64,000 bases of DNA from Paramyrothecium sp. XJ0827 (Eukaryota; Ascomycota; Sordariomycetes; Hypocreales; Stachybotryaceae): assembly GCA_020881915.1 (NCBI GenBank), contig JAJFPB010000011.1:434001-498000 (forward strand). Reading direction: 5' to 3'. Numbering within the stretch: the first letter of the stretch is position 1; every line of letters starts with the position of its first letter. Below, in pieces: positions 11,224 through 21,328 of the stretch. The notes below the pieces were generated by a model. The model was given only the letters and a program-made list of their open reading frames with translations, was not told the DNA's origin and did no database searches. Both the position numbers and the translations under genes were made by a program.

Positions 11224-11620
11224 AATATTTAACGCTCTCAAACACTGCGATCACTGCAACGCCCAAGGGAGCTGACGATGCCAGATCTACAGCCCTGAAA
11301 ATTGTCCGGGACGCTGATCTGACCGGCAAACAGGTCACCGAAGGCACCTTCATCACTGATGGCGTTCAATCTACGGTGTTGGGCTGGCCAAGGCCCTCTT
11401 CACTATTGGCGCCGGCATTCACGTCACTGGTCCAGAAGGACGAAAATCGCAGCAACTCATCGACTAGATCAGAAACATGCCTAAAAGCCAGGGCGAGATC
11501 GACTTCGTCGCAATGGCTATGTGCTCGCTCGTGGCAGTCATGAGCGCTAAGAAAGACTTTCTCGACAGGTCAGCCGACGAAGGGGCCAATTTGCCAGGTG
11601 ATTGTCTAGTCACATATGAC
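11224..11620 (+). pseudogene. short-chain dehydrogenase relic, copy 2
   Basis: The N-terminal third of a second SDR is recognisable. TPKGADDARSTALKIVRDAD is followed by a cofactor-loop region (FITDGVQ, where TGG.Q is expected), then in a second frame AKALFTIGAGIHVTGPEGRK and RNMPKSQGEIDFVAM..KKDFLDRSADEG. There is a one-base frame change near 11380 and an in-frame TAG at about 11466 where Gln (CAG) is likely. The catalytic Ser-Tyr-Lys half is missing. It is not a duplicate of the SDR at 9242, since the sequences differ too much. It lies on the opposite strand from that copy. Confidence 0.6.
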
Positions 11621-12246
11621 AAGAGCAGTCTGGGCTAGTTTCTCTGCACATGGCGTTTCCAGTTGGAGATGTTGGTCGATGAATTGTCATTTCGGTTTGG
11701 AACTCTTTTCTTAATGTGCTCTTAAACCTCACTTCCTTAGGATTCTAGGAAGTATTGAACGCAGAGATGCGTCACACACCCTCCAACACCCGGAAAAGTG
11801 GCAAGCGTAAGAATGGCACACGTCGACAAATAATCCTGGGAAGTGTGAAGGTAGAGCGCATGAAATGTACTGCTTAAGTATTGAAATTGATTCCATGTCA
11901 CGGTCCTACCATGCTCCATTAATGGCGTTATCACTGAGCAGGAGAGCACTTATCGTACCAGGACGTTTGCGCCTTGTTCACCTAGGCCATGGCTCAGAAG
12001 CAACCCCGATCCTGGATCCCTCTCGGCGTGGGCCAATTTTAGAGTAGGTTAGCTGAGATTGAGTCTAAATGAACCAATAAGGTTCCGAGGTCGCCGGGTT
12101 TCCTCGTCAACTCCCCATGCTAGTTGGTCAAGCCATGTGGGGATAAGCGAATTGGAACCAACCACCATAACTTGACCAGGGTGAAACAACAAAAACTAAA
12201 CACCCAAGCCATGCCGTGCGCTCATTGAATCTTCCTCCTTAGCATC
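11621..12246. other. intergenic, promoter side of glycosyltransferase B
   Basis: No supported gene. The last 100 bases precede the ATG at 12247 without an intervening open frame. Confidence 0.4.
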
Positions 12247-14028
12247 ATGTTTCAACGAATCACCATCGCTAGCGTGGTGGCGCTTGCAGTGCTCGCGTTC
12301 CTCCTCTCTGGCGACACTGCGCCGGAGCCACGCGAGCCATACATTCAGGGGCGAAATGGCACCGTCCTCTTCATCGCCAACAACCTGTCCGGCCTAGCTA
12401 ATGTGCACATTGCGGCAGCCTCTGCGCTGCTCGAGGGCTACCCACATGTCGAGGTGCACTATGCCTCCTTTCCTGGGCCAGCTGCGAAGCTGAGTCAAGT
12501 CTCTCATATGCGCGCGCCAAGAACCCCGCTGTGAAGGATATCGTCTTTCATCAGATCAAAGGCCAGTCGTTCCAGGAAGCCGTCGAGTCGGGAGGGTACA
12601 ACATGTTGGACAGGATCTTGCCGCCTGGGGTGGCTGGTCTTGGGCCGCTCACAGCTGACATGCAGCGCTTTCTTTCGCCGTGGAGTGTCGAGGACCATCT
12701 TGAAGTGTATCACGAACTGGGCGCTTTAATTGACGAGGTTGATCCTGCCGTCGTCGTCCTGGATATCTTCGTCGCACCGGGTATCGAAGCCGCAAGGGAC
12801 AAGAATCGCCAGCATGCGCTATTATCCCCGAACACTGTGCTTGACCATTTCATGGACCTGCAGCCGCACGGGAGCATGCTCTGGAAATATCCTGCGTGAG
12901 TGGCCACCAAATGTCGAGACACCAGTACTGCTCAATCAAGCGTTGACACGTCGTACCTTAGCTTCTCTTCTGGTTTTCCTTACCCACTCCCTTGGAGTAA
13001 AATTCCAGAGAACATCTACATAAGCCTGCGCCTTGGCTATGCCGTCTTGAGAACGCCGCATCTAACGGCCAAGAAAGCGCTTCTTCGGGCAAAGGGCATC
13101 AAGAACCTAATCAACATTTTCAACATGCACCGCAATGACGTACCTTGGATCACAATGACGACAGAAAATGCAATCATTCCCATTCCAGTCATTCCTCCCA
13201 ACGTCAGTTGCGCGGGACCAATGGTTCTCTCCACCGCGCCCGCCGCAGAACAGGATGCCGAGCTCGCTGCTTGGCTGAAGAAAGCCCCAACAGTCATGAT
13301 TAACCTAGGCAGCGGTCTTTGGGTACGTGCCTGAGCCAATATACGTAGCCGAAATCTTTCTGACTACTCTATTAGTATACCGAGGATCGGGCCGGTGCCA
13401 TGGCCGGAGCCATAGTTGAGGTTTTGAGCAAATCCGGCGTTCAGCTAATTTGGAAATTTGACAAGTGGGGAAACTACTCAGACAACTTTTTGCACCCTCT
13501 GCAACCGTATCTGGACAGTGGCCGCATACGAATGTCTAAATGGATTACCGTCGATCCCATGTCATTGCTTGAAACCGGAGATATCATCGTCTTGGTCCAC
13601 CATGGCGGCTCAAATCTCTACCACGAAGCCATTGGGTGAGTTGGCCATCTATTATAATGTGTTCATATTAGTTTTCTGATGTGTATAGATCCGGAGTCTC
13701 CCAGGTTGTGCTGCCGTTATGGATCGACCTTTACAACTTTGCCGCACTCGCCGAGACACTCGGGGTGGGTATTTGGGGCTGCAAGGCTACCAGCCCTTCC
13801 TGGACGTCAGAGTGTCTAGCTAGTGCATTTCTCCAAGCTGTGAGCGAGGAGGATGAAGGCAATGCAAGGCGCGAGAAAGCCAAGGAAATTGGCGCCAAGG
13901 TCAAAGCTCGACCCCAGGGTCGTGACATTGCTGCGCGGGACATTGCCAAATTGGCGTGCGTTGGCTGTGACAATGTCTGGGTTGAGGACGAGTCTTGCAG
14001 GAGAATTACGCAGACCAAAGCACTGTGA
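12247..14028 (+). pseudogene. UDP-glycosyltransferase (GT1-like), paralogue B, frameshifted
   Basis: Second glycosyltransferase of the same family as 3740-5363. The ATG at 12247 gives an N-terminal hydrophobic segment (FQRITIASVVALAVLAFLL) that could be a signal anchor, followed by the GT-B start (TVLFIANNLSGLAN). A one-base slip near 12495 separates AAKLS from AKNPAVKDIVFHQIKGQ. Introns at 12896-12961 (66 nt), 13323-13375 (53 nt) and 13636-13688 (53 nt) restore frame exactly. The donor-sugar half has VHHGGSNLYHEAIG, and the protein ends after GRDIAARDIAKLA at 14028. Apart from the one slip the gene looks complete. Its intron after WKYPA matches the intron after WKYPG in paralogue A, so the two derive from one ancestor. 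Acceptor unknown. Confidence 0.8.
12896..12961 (+). other. intron in glycosyltransferase B
   Basis: GTGAGT donor and CTTAG acceptor, 66 nt, phase 2. It joins WKYPA to FSSGFPYPLPW in frame. Confidence 0.75.
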
Positions 14029-14429
14029 GAGCCAGCTCTATAATCTAGGATGGACATGCATAGAATCGGTTAGACCTCGAAAGCGCTTCCCACTCGCCGA
14101 AACATATAAGCACAATAAGTTCCCAAGCCCAGCGCGACTTCAGTCCAGAAATAGATCATACATCAAGCTGGCACTGACAACTAAGGTCTCTCTTGTTCCT
14201 CCGAAATTTTGGCCAATTGTTTGTCGATCAGAGTACGCTCGGCTACCTCCCGTCTAAATACATTCCTTGCCAGTGACTATAGAGTCCGGATCAATAGACG
14301 TGCTACGAGACCACAATCATCGTTCGTTGACACGACAACCAAGTCTGTAACTAGACGTATCTAATAAGTAACAAGAGGATCTGCTAGATATGCCTAACCG
14401 AATCTTGGGTAATGATGCAGACGAAAGCT
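14029..14429. other. intergenic, no recognised feature
   Basis: Open frames run past the glycosyltransferase stop but have no recognisable similarity. Confidence 0.4.
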
Positions 14430-14672
14430 ACGGCGAGCTGCACGACGAAGCTCGGGGCTTATCATCCCGATACGCTCACCAGCATGGCCAACCTAGCGTC
14501 GATGTACTGGAGCCAAGATCGATGTACAGAAGCTGTAAACCTGATGAGCCGATGCATCAAGGGACAGGTGGTTAAGCTCGGTGTAGCGCATCCAGCATAT
14601 TGCAATAATGCTATAATATTGGCTCGGTGGAAATCAGAGCTAAGTGTTTCCAATGCTGGTGTATCCTCTTAG
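14430..14672 (+). pseudogene. TPR (kinesin-light-chain type) relic
   Basis: About 80 codons contain the hallmark HPDTLTSMANLASMYWSQDR, then a last degenerate unit ending in LMSRCIKGQVV..LGVAHPAY. In fungi this arrangement is typical of the C-terminal end of NLR-like proteins, with NB-ARC or NACHT plus TPR repeats. No nucleotide-binding domain or start codon is present nearby, and the LINE 3' end begins 55 bp downstream. It is therefore a leftover tail of a larger gene, perhaps cut by the LINE insertion. Confidence 0.6.
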
Positions 14673-15039
14673 AAGAGTTAGCTAGAAATAGCGAGAGGAC
14701 TAGTATACTCCAAGTGGTAGGTGATAGATAGATAGATAGATAGATAGAGTTTATTACGCCCGGGAGAACGAATCTCATAGGGCCAGTAGGTACGCTAAGC
14801 TATTTACGATTCCTCCGCATTGATCCGGTCTACACAAAGGAAAGCCCCACTTCTCTTCTTAAGTCTTTTCCATTCAAGCCTCGCTTGACTCTGCTTGACA
14901 GGCCTGCTTGAAGGCCGACTTCTCCAAGTGTTCAGCATCCTATCTTCAGCAGCTGAAGCATGGTCTGTCAACTTGAGGCTGTTCGATGTTAGTAGTCAAC
15001 TGTGATGTTAATGTTTTAACATGTTCTGTTTTCCCTTTC

Positions 15040-18000
15040 TCAACTCAGTCTTCCCGTCGCCATCGCAAACTTGACTGCCGCTCGCACCGCCTCCAGGTTA
15101 GGTGCCCATTTGGGTCCATCTGACGCCGGCTTTCCACCCAGGAAGAAGGAAAGGTTTCCCATCATGCTTTGTCCAGCTTGTCGCATGTTTCCGCGTTCCG
15201 TATCCCACCTTGTGTGTCGGAACAGGAAATGCTCCATCGTCTCTGGTGCGCGTCCGCACTCACACATGTCCGACCCTGCGGCCCCTATCTTGCTCAGGTA
15301 ACTGTTGATCCTCGCCATTCCCGTACGAAGCTGCGACAGCACGTCGGCTTCTCGCCTCTTCAAGCTATCGTACAGCGCTTTCGTGTGCTTGCCCGGCAGG
15401 GCTCGGTCGATCCGCTTGGAGTAGCCGCCCACTTTGTCGGGTAGTCTCCGTTGCTGGCGTAGCCGCGCTGCCACTAGCCTGGTCCGGGTAGAGCGAGCCT
15501 GGAATGGCAGCACTTGCAGTGTGCATTCTGCTCTGGTTGCTCTCTGGGCTTGTGTCTTTTTGCTTCGCGGCCCATGGTGAGGCTGTCGTCTTGGGACGGC
15601 ACCCAGACCATCTTGACTCTGTTGTTTCCCTTTCCCAGTCGTTCAATGTGCTCATAGATCTGTCGGATGGTGATCTGACCTGATTGTTGCCGGGGTCGCG
15701 CGATCGCCTTGAGTAACGACTGGCTGCTTGACAATACTGTAATTTCTCGACGTTGCAGACCATCGGGCATGCATCGCAGTGCCATCGCTATCGCCTCCAG
15801 CTCTGCCGTGTATGGGTTCTGGTCGTCTCGTGACCCGAGAGTGACCGAGTACCTGGCAACCACGGTGTCTGTCTGACCAGACGATCTGTGGGCTACGATG
15901 CCGCCCATGCCCACAAACCCTCCTCTGTCGGAAGCGCTGGTCGCGATGACAATATCGCTGACATTCTCGGCTGCCGCTCTCGCCGCTTCACGGTCGGCTT
16001 CGCATACCGTCGACACACGGTTGTGCCACGGTGGTACCGCATAAGCCTGAATCGTTTCCATCCGTTCAATACCGCTCCCTTCGTGAGCAAGTGCCAGTTT
16101 CTTCAACGGTGACATGTATCTTCGGCTAGTTGACACCTTGAGGGTTGCGAGCGGATGTGTCTTTGGCAGGGTCTGGATGTTGATGTACGATCTCATGCCA
16201 GCTTGAGCATGCCTCTCGCCTACCGTCTGGAGGCTGGCCTCCGCTTCGGCCACTGCCGTCGACACTGTCCGAAAAGCGCCCGTGATGGCCCGCGCCCCCA
16301 TCTTCTGAGCCCTGTTGAACCAGGTCAGTTCACTTTCACCTCGTGCGTGCGACCACACGACAGAGGCATAGTCCATGGCCGGCGCCACGGTTGCCACGAA
16401 GAGCTGCCTGGCTGTTTGTGGGGATAGCATCTTGAGTCTCCTCAGACACATGGCTGCCGTGAGACCTCTGGTGGCCGCCTCGGCCATGTGCTTCTTGAAC
16501 CTGAGCTTCGCGTCCATGACCACTCCCAAGATCTTGGCCTTCTGCTTCGGTTTGATCACTTCTCCCTTGATCATGAACGGGATGCGGCTGGTACGATCAA
16601 TGACGCGCGTAAAGTGGACGATGGTCGTCTTGTCGCACTCAAATGTCGCCCCGCTGCACCTCTCCCACGCCAGTGCGCGGTCGATGATGGCCTGTATGCC
16701 GTCCCTGTTCTCTTCCGCCGTCGCACCTGTGACCCAGGCTGAGTAGTCGTCGACAAAGGCGATCGAGCCTCCCTTTGAGTCTATCCTGCTCTGCACCAGG
16801 TCTGCGTTGAAGAAGAGGAAGAGGATCGGCGACAGCGGCGACCCTTGCGGAAGGCCAGCCTGCGGCAGCTCCCGTAGCGCAGACGTGTAGCCGTTCACCG
16901 TGATGGTAGCCGTGCGGTTCGAGCAGAAAGCATCAATCCACCTGACCAGCTTCTTTGGTATACCCCGCGCTTCCAGCCTTTGCAGCAGCCTGTCCTTGAA
17001 CACACCGTTGTAGGCACCCTTGACATCAAAGCTAACCAGGCTGACCACTTTGCGGTTCCGCCATGCTTTGTAGACCTGTTCCTGGAAGAGCAGCAACGCC
17101 TGCTCTGCCGACCGCCGCTTTCTCGCCCCAAAGTGGTTGGCAGGCAAGAGTCCGTACGTCTCGACGGCGTATGAGATGCGATCCGCCACTACTGCTTCCA
17201 GGATCTTGCCCAGCGTCGACAGCAGCGAGATCGGCCTCCAGGCCTTTGCCTTCTTGTAGTCATCTTTACCCGGCTTCTTGAGAGGGATGATCTTGGCGGC
17301 CCTCCACTGGTCTGGCAGTCGTCCTTCGCTCAATGATGTACGGAACAGGCGCAACACCCGCTCCTTCACCACCGACCACAGCTGCTTCCACACCATGGCC
17401 GGCAGCCCGTCTTGCCCGGGCGCCTTCCATGCCTTGGCTTCCATCACCTTCTCCTCCGCCTCCTCCATCGTCAGGTTCGGCATGGCCACTTCTCTGCGCC
17501 GCGGTCGTGGCACTTCATCCTCTAAGTCTGCCGGTAACGGCGGGAAGAAGGTCCTAAAGCAGTTCCTCCGCCTGTTCGAATTTATCTTGCGTCGTCGTCC
17601 CGTCTGCTCGTTTCAACGGAGGCACTTTATCACCCTTCGTCTCGTCTCCGGGTTCGAGGTACTTGGCGGCTTGCCAGATGTTGGTCCCGTCAGCGAGAAA
17701 GTCATCCCAATGTGCCTTCTTCTGCTTTCTGATGGCGTCATGATACTCTTTTGCTGCTTCTTTGGCTCGATCTTCTAGGCTGTCGATCCGTTGACCAGCT
17801 CGACGCCGGGCCCTCGCCAGATTCCTCCAGAACGTGTACGTTCTACGGAGCTTCGTGAGATCTGCAGTCCACCATCTCTTCGCGTATGGTGACGGCTTTG
17901 CTCTTGGTACCAGTTCATGGATCGCGTCGAGAACCACTTCCATCAACCTGTCCGTCTGTGTCTGGACGTCACCATCCCACGGGAGTAGTGTGAGCTTATC

Positions 18001-18797
18001 TTTCACCCTCTCCTGATTGCATTCCACGGTGCATTCTTGAACAGTAGCCTTGAGTCTGCCGTTCTCTCAGGCGTCGTGAGATCAAACTCCGTCTGGATGG
18101 CCCTGTGGTCTGACCCGTGTTCAGTCGGGTGTATACCGCAATGGACCATCTCTTCTGCTAGCTCAGCTGACGCGAGCGTCAGGTCGATGGTGCTCTCGCC
18201 ACCCGGTCCCTCCCAAGTCTTCGTCCCTCGTGGGAGAAGACTGAGCAGACCATGTTCGTCCATGAGATCGATGATAGGCCCCGCCTCACCTTGCCTCCTG
18301 CCTGTTACCTCGTCGCCTCCCCAGAGCTGGTCGTGACGGTTGAAGTCGCCGACCAGGACGATGTCCGTTCTCTTCCCCGTGCTGCTTCGAAAGCTCGCGA
18401 CGGTCGTGTGTAGCTGTCTTATGGCCGTGCGCAAAGCATCCTCATCTTTACCCGCCACATATACTGACACCACCAAGACCTCCCGGTCGGGCCACCGAAG
18501 GATGGCACCCGTGAGATCGGCCGACGGTATCGGCACCTGTTCCGCCTCCAGGTCGCTGCGGATCCAGAGCATGCTCCGGATCGGCCACTGCATCTCGTGT
18601 CTCTTTGTCGGTATATACTTGATCCAGTTTCTGTGACTGTCTGGTGTCGTCACCACCGATCCCTCAATGTTCAGCGCGTACGGTTCGGCGACCGCCAGCA
18701 CTGCATAGTCCTGCAAGTCCCTATCGTTCATCATGCTTAGCTGCGTTACATCTCTCTTGTGTACGTTGAGTTGGAAGATTCGTAGGTTAGTGCCCAT
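15040..18797 (-). pseudogene. LINE ORF2: endonuclease, reverse transcriptase, RNase H-like
   Basis: From the ATG at 18797 (MGTNLRIFQLNVHK) come an APE-type endonuclease (VGDFNRHDQLWGG, GSDHRAI), a linker, then reverse transcriptase with motif A (SFDVKGAYNGV) and the active-site FVDD (about 16744-16762). An RNase H-like region follows (YTAELEAIAMAL), and a C-terminal zinc-binding segment CECGRAPETMEHFLF. Frames slip near 18015, near 17550 and near 15560; the last lies in a run of A. In the RNase H region one expected acidic position reads as Ser (VLSSSQSLLKA), as in some Tad-like elements or by mutation. The product would prime reverse transcription at nicked DNA; this copy is interrupted. Confidence 0.85.
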
Positions 18798-20355
18798 CAG
18801 TGATGTGTAATTGTCGCACCCGACAGTTTCGACTGAGCGACTCATGCGGTCCTCCACACAGCACGCACTTTGGTTCGACCGCTTGGCAATCTCGATGGCG
18901 GTGACCCGTGTCCGCGCACTTGCCGCATCGTTGTGTCTTGCTGCAAGCAAAAGCTTTGTGGCCAGTCTCCCAGCAGTTGTAGCACTGAGCAGGGCCTTGG
19001 CGCCGCTCGAAGACGTTGGTGCTGGCCGACTCACCAGCCAGGTGGAAGTACCTCTCTTCAAGCAGCCGTCGCGCATCGCTGGCTTTGGTCACATAGATCA
19101 CCATCGATCCGTACGTCTTGCCGTTCTCCTTGTCGCTGAGCCAGTGCATCTTGGCAATCGTCACCTCATTCTCTCTTCCTAGTGCCTCTTCCGCACCTGG
19201 CAGGACGTTGCCGGATGATCCCAGAACCACCGTCCTGTTTGCACCGTCGACCTTAACCGGATATAGCTGATCTCGGAGGACTCGCGCACCCTTGACTACA
19301 GTTTTCTCTGCCACGTCCTTGACAAGCTGCATCTCTCCTTCGTCTCGGCATATTACCTTGATGCGGTCCGGGTTTCTCGCATCTTTCACCACGGCTGCGC
19401 ACCTCCAGCTTTCTCGGCCGTCCCTTGCCCGTACCTTCTCTTCGATTGCTTGACGCACTTCTCCGACTTGCACCTTGCCTCTGTCCTCTTGAATGACTCG
19501 CGACGTGTCGATGGTGCAGAACAGAGTATCCGTGAATGAGGATGGTGTCGTGCGCATGGATGAGAGCGTACGGACGTTGCTCGGCTGGCTTGTGGGTGGG
19601 GAACGGGCTACATCTGCATACGATGGCTGTGGGCTTGTCTGAGCGCTGCTGGCGATAGTATCGGCCATCACGTGCAGCTGCTCCTTCACCTGTTGCATTT
19701 CCTCCTTCACTTGTTTAATCTCCTCTGCTGTCTGGGCTTGAACCTTTGTAAGTTCCTTCATCACTTCCTCTCGCAATTGCTCCATGTCTCTCGCAGTCTG
19801 TTCTCGCATGGTTCTAATTTGTTCGCTCATCTGCTCTCGCATTACTCTCAGCTGCCTGGTAGACTGTTCATGCAGGCGTCTAAGCTCGTCTGATTTCTTC
19901 AGCTCTTCGGCTGCCTGCGTCTTGACCGCCTGGATTTCCTGCTGGAGCTGTCGGATCATCTCCAGCTGTTCGCCCATCATCTGCGTCGCCGTTCGCCGAT
20001 TGCCCATCAACGCGTCCCAGAGTCTCTCAAGCATTTTCTTCTGCTCACCCATCAGATGGGCCGACGTCTCCTGGAGCATCGCTCGGAGCATGACCTGCAT
20101 CAACGACGCGTCGGTGCCCGTCGCGCCTTCCATCCTCTGTGGTCCTCCAGCCCTATCAGTCAGCGGAATCTCACCAGCATTCTCACTGACTTCCGACTGA
20201 TCCGGGCCGATCTTGTTTGCTGGGCCGGTTTTCTTTGTCGCTGTCTGCAGCGTTTCCTGCAATTTCGCCGTCGGCTTCGCAGGCCTCGAGGACCGACGCG
20301 CCGCCGCGACAGAATCCCCGCCTTGGACCAGGATCTCCCCAGCAGTCGCGTCCAT
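18787..20355 (-). CDS. LINE ORF1: coiled-coil, zinc-knuckle RNA-binding protein
   Basis: ORF1 proteins of Tad-like LINEs bind the element's RNA. I take the ATG at 20355 (MDATAGEILVQGGDS) as the start, because the longer frame upstream only translates the 9-bp repeat into LYN triplets. A long heptad-like region of Gln/Glu/Met (about residues 90-250) predicts a coiled coil. Near the C-terminus there are three zinc-knuckle-like units beginning CYNCWETGHKAFAC and CGKCADTGHRHRDC, then CVLCGGPHESLSRNC. The frame is intact over about 520 codons. Its stop TAA overlaps the ORF2 start: the sequence ATGGGCACTAA contains both the ORF2 ATG and the ORF1 stop. Confidence 0.8.
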   Translation of the reverse strand: MDATAGEILVQGGDSVAAARRSSRPAKPTAKLQETLQTATKKTGPANKIGPDQSEVSENAGEIPLTDRAGGPQRMEGATGTDASLMQVMLRAMLQETSAHLMGEQKKMLERLWDALMGNRRTATQMMGEQLEMIRQLQQEIQAVKTQAAEELKKSDELRRLHEQSTRQLRVMREQMSEQIRTMREQTARDMEQLREEVMKELTKVQAQTAEEIKQVKEEMQQVKEQLHVMADTIASSAQTSPQPSYADVARSPPTSQPSNVRTLSSMRTTPSSFTDTLFCTIDTSRVIQEDRGKVQVGEVRQAIEEKVRARDGRESWRCAAVVKDARNPDRIKVICRDEGEMQLVKDVAEKTVVKGARVLRDQLYPVKVDGANRTVVLGSSGNVLPGAEEALGRENEVTIAKMHWLSDKENGKTYGSMVIYVTKASDARRLLEERYFHLAGESASTNVFERRQGPAQCYNCWETGHKAFACSKTQRCGKCADTGHRHRDCQAVEPKCVLCGGPHESLSRNCRVRQLHITDGH

Positions 20356-20402
20356 TTCGCGGCAAAAACGCTCACGGCCTTGCCGGCTTCTACGCTCCCC
20401 CA

Positions 20403-20501
20403 AAAGATTATAAAGATTGTAAAGATTGTAAAGATTGTAAAGATTGTAAAGATTGTAAAGATTGTAAAGATTGTAAAGATTGTAAAGATTGTAAAGATTC
20501 A
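20403..20501 (+). repeat. 9-bp tandem repeat (AAGATTGTA)n at LINE 5' end
   Basis: Nine perfect units of AAAGATTGT (20412-20492) are flanked by one imperfect unit on each side. It lies directly upstream of LINE ORF1 and could be part of its 5' UTR or an expansion at the insertion site. Confidence 0.85.
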
Positions 20502-20760
20502 ACAACCAAGTTACTTGACTTGGTTGGTTGAGGTTGCTTGATTATGTAACAAGCAACCACGAGTAAGGACTCCTCCGACCAACCAAAAGCAAGCCTTTTT
20601 GGCGTACTCGAGTCAACTTCAAGTTACTCGACCAAATTACCGAATCGGGTAAGCTGCCAAGGGTGTCTAACCTTAAGAGGGCAAGCTATAAACAGCGGCG
20701 CACCCTGATTGGCCCATTCTTTGATTGAAATGAGGGCACCCTGGTGATGCTACCATCTTA

Positions 20761-21067
20761 AATGATGGCTCTATTAGAGTCAGAGATTAAGGATCTTCGA
20801 GAGGCAAATGCAATACTAAGCCGGCGCCGGAAGGAAAAAAAGAAACGCCTACGTAATGGAGGGACGATGACTATAGACGAAGGTCAGGCATCAATTGATC
20901 AAATTGAGGTAGATAGTCAGATAGTGGCCGAATCGTCGAGAAGAGGTGGTCAAGGGAGGTCATTGCAATCGAGGCCAAGGCGCTGTGGCATTTGCGGCAA
21001 GACAGGGCATAATGCACGAACATGCAAGGCAGAGATAGAGGTCTCTAGACAAGAGTATAGCGATTAG
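20761..21067 (+). pseudogene. pogo transposase C-terminal remnant (P1)
   Basis: About 100 codons match the C-terminal tail shared by the pogo copies P2-P5: LREANAILSRRRKEKKKRLR, then a CCHC zinc knuckle CGICGKTGHNARTC and the ending YSD. The DNA-binding and catalytic parts are missing. The break lies close to 20760, a few hundred bases from the 5' end of the LINE. The element's right end survives (21131-21326), so this is a 5'-deleted copy rather than a non-autonomous derivative with both ends. Confidence 0.75.
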
Positions 21068-21130
21068 TTTCAATTGATCAAATGGTTCGTTGTGTTTTTA
21101 TTGAGGTTTCTGTTGTAAGGGTTGAGATTT

Positions 21131-21326
21131 TTGGAGCGTTCGCTTATCGATGGTGCCCGCAATTGCGTCGTAATCCGCTTAGACCACGTGACCACTTATC
21201 GCCCGCAAAACGCGGCCCGTGAAATCCGTGAAATCGTGTGCGCGACGCCTGATAAGTTCTGCTTATCTGGAGCGTTCGCTTATCTGGAGCGTTCGCTTAT
21301 CTGGAGCGTTCGCTTATCATGCACGT
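21131..21326 (+). repeat. right end of pogo P1 with four 17-bp iterons
   Basis: One iteron (TTGGAGCGTTCGCTTAT, from 21131) is followed by spacer and then three perfect tandem copies of TGGAGCGTTCGCTTATC (21268-21284, 21285-21301, 21302-21318). The terminal ATGCACGT ends at 21326 before a TA. The other pogo ends in the window have two iterons, so this one is expanded. Confidence 0.8.
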
Positions 21327-21328
21327 TA

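Larger units (their letters stand above)
14727..20501 (-). mobile_element. Tad-like LINE, near full length
   Basis: Non-LTR retrotransposon on the minus strand. From its 5' end at about 20.5 kb it has a tract of 9-bp repeats, ORF1 (20355 to 18787), ORF2 with endonuclease, reverse transcriptase and RNase H-like regions (18797 to 15040), a 3' UTR and a (TAGA)n/(CTAT)n tail at 14727-14750. The architecture matches the Tad clade of fungal LINEs. The 3' end is shared almost base for base with the truncated copy at 2140-2516. ORF1 is open but ORF2 has three frame shifts, so this copy is unlikely to be autonomous. Confidence 0.85.

Noticed and set aside
15071..17778. Plus-strand frames opposite LINE ORF2
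   Set aside because: Antisense shadows of a GC-rich coding region with clear domains on the minus strand.
20403..20505. LYN-repeat protein as the true N-terminus of LINE ORF1
   Set aside because: It is translation of a 9-bp microsatellite; the second LINE's ORF1 begins with a similar sequence near the downstream ATG (GEI motif).
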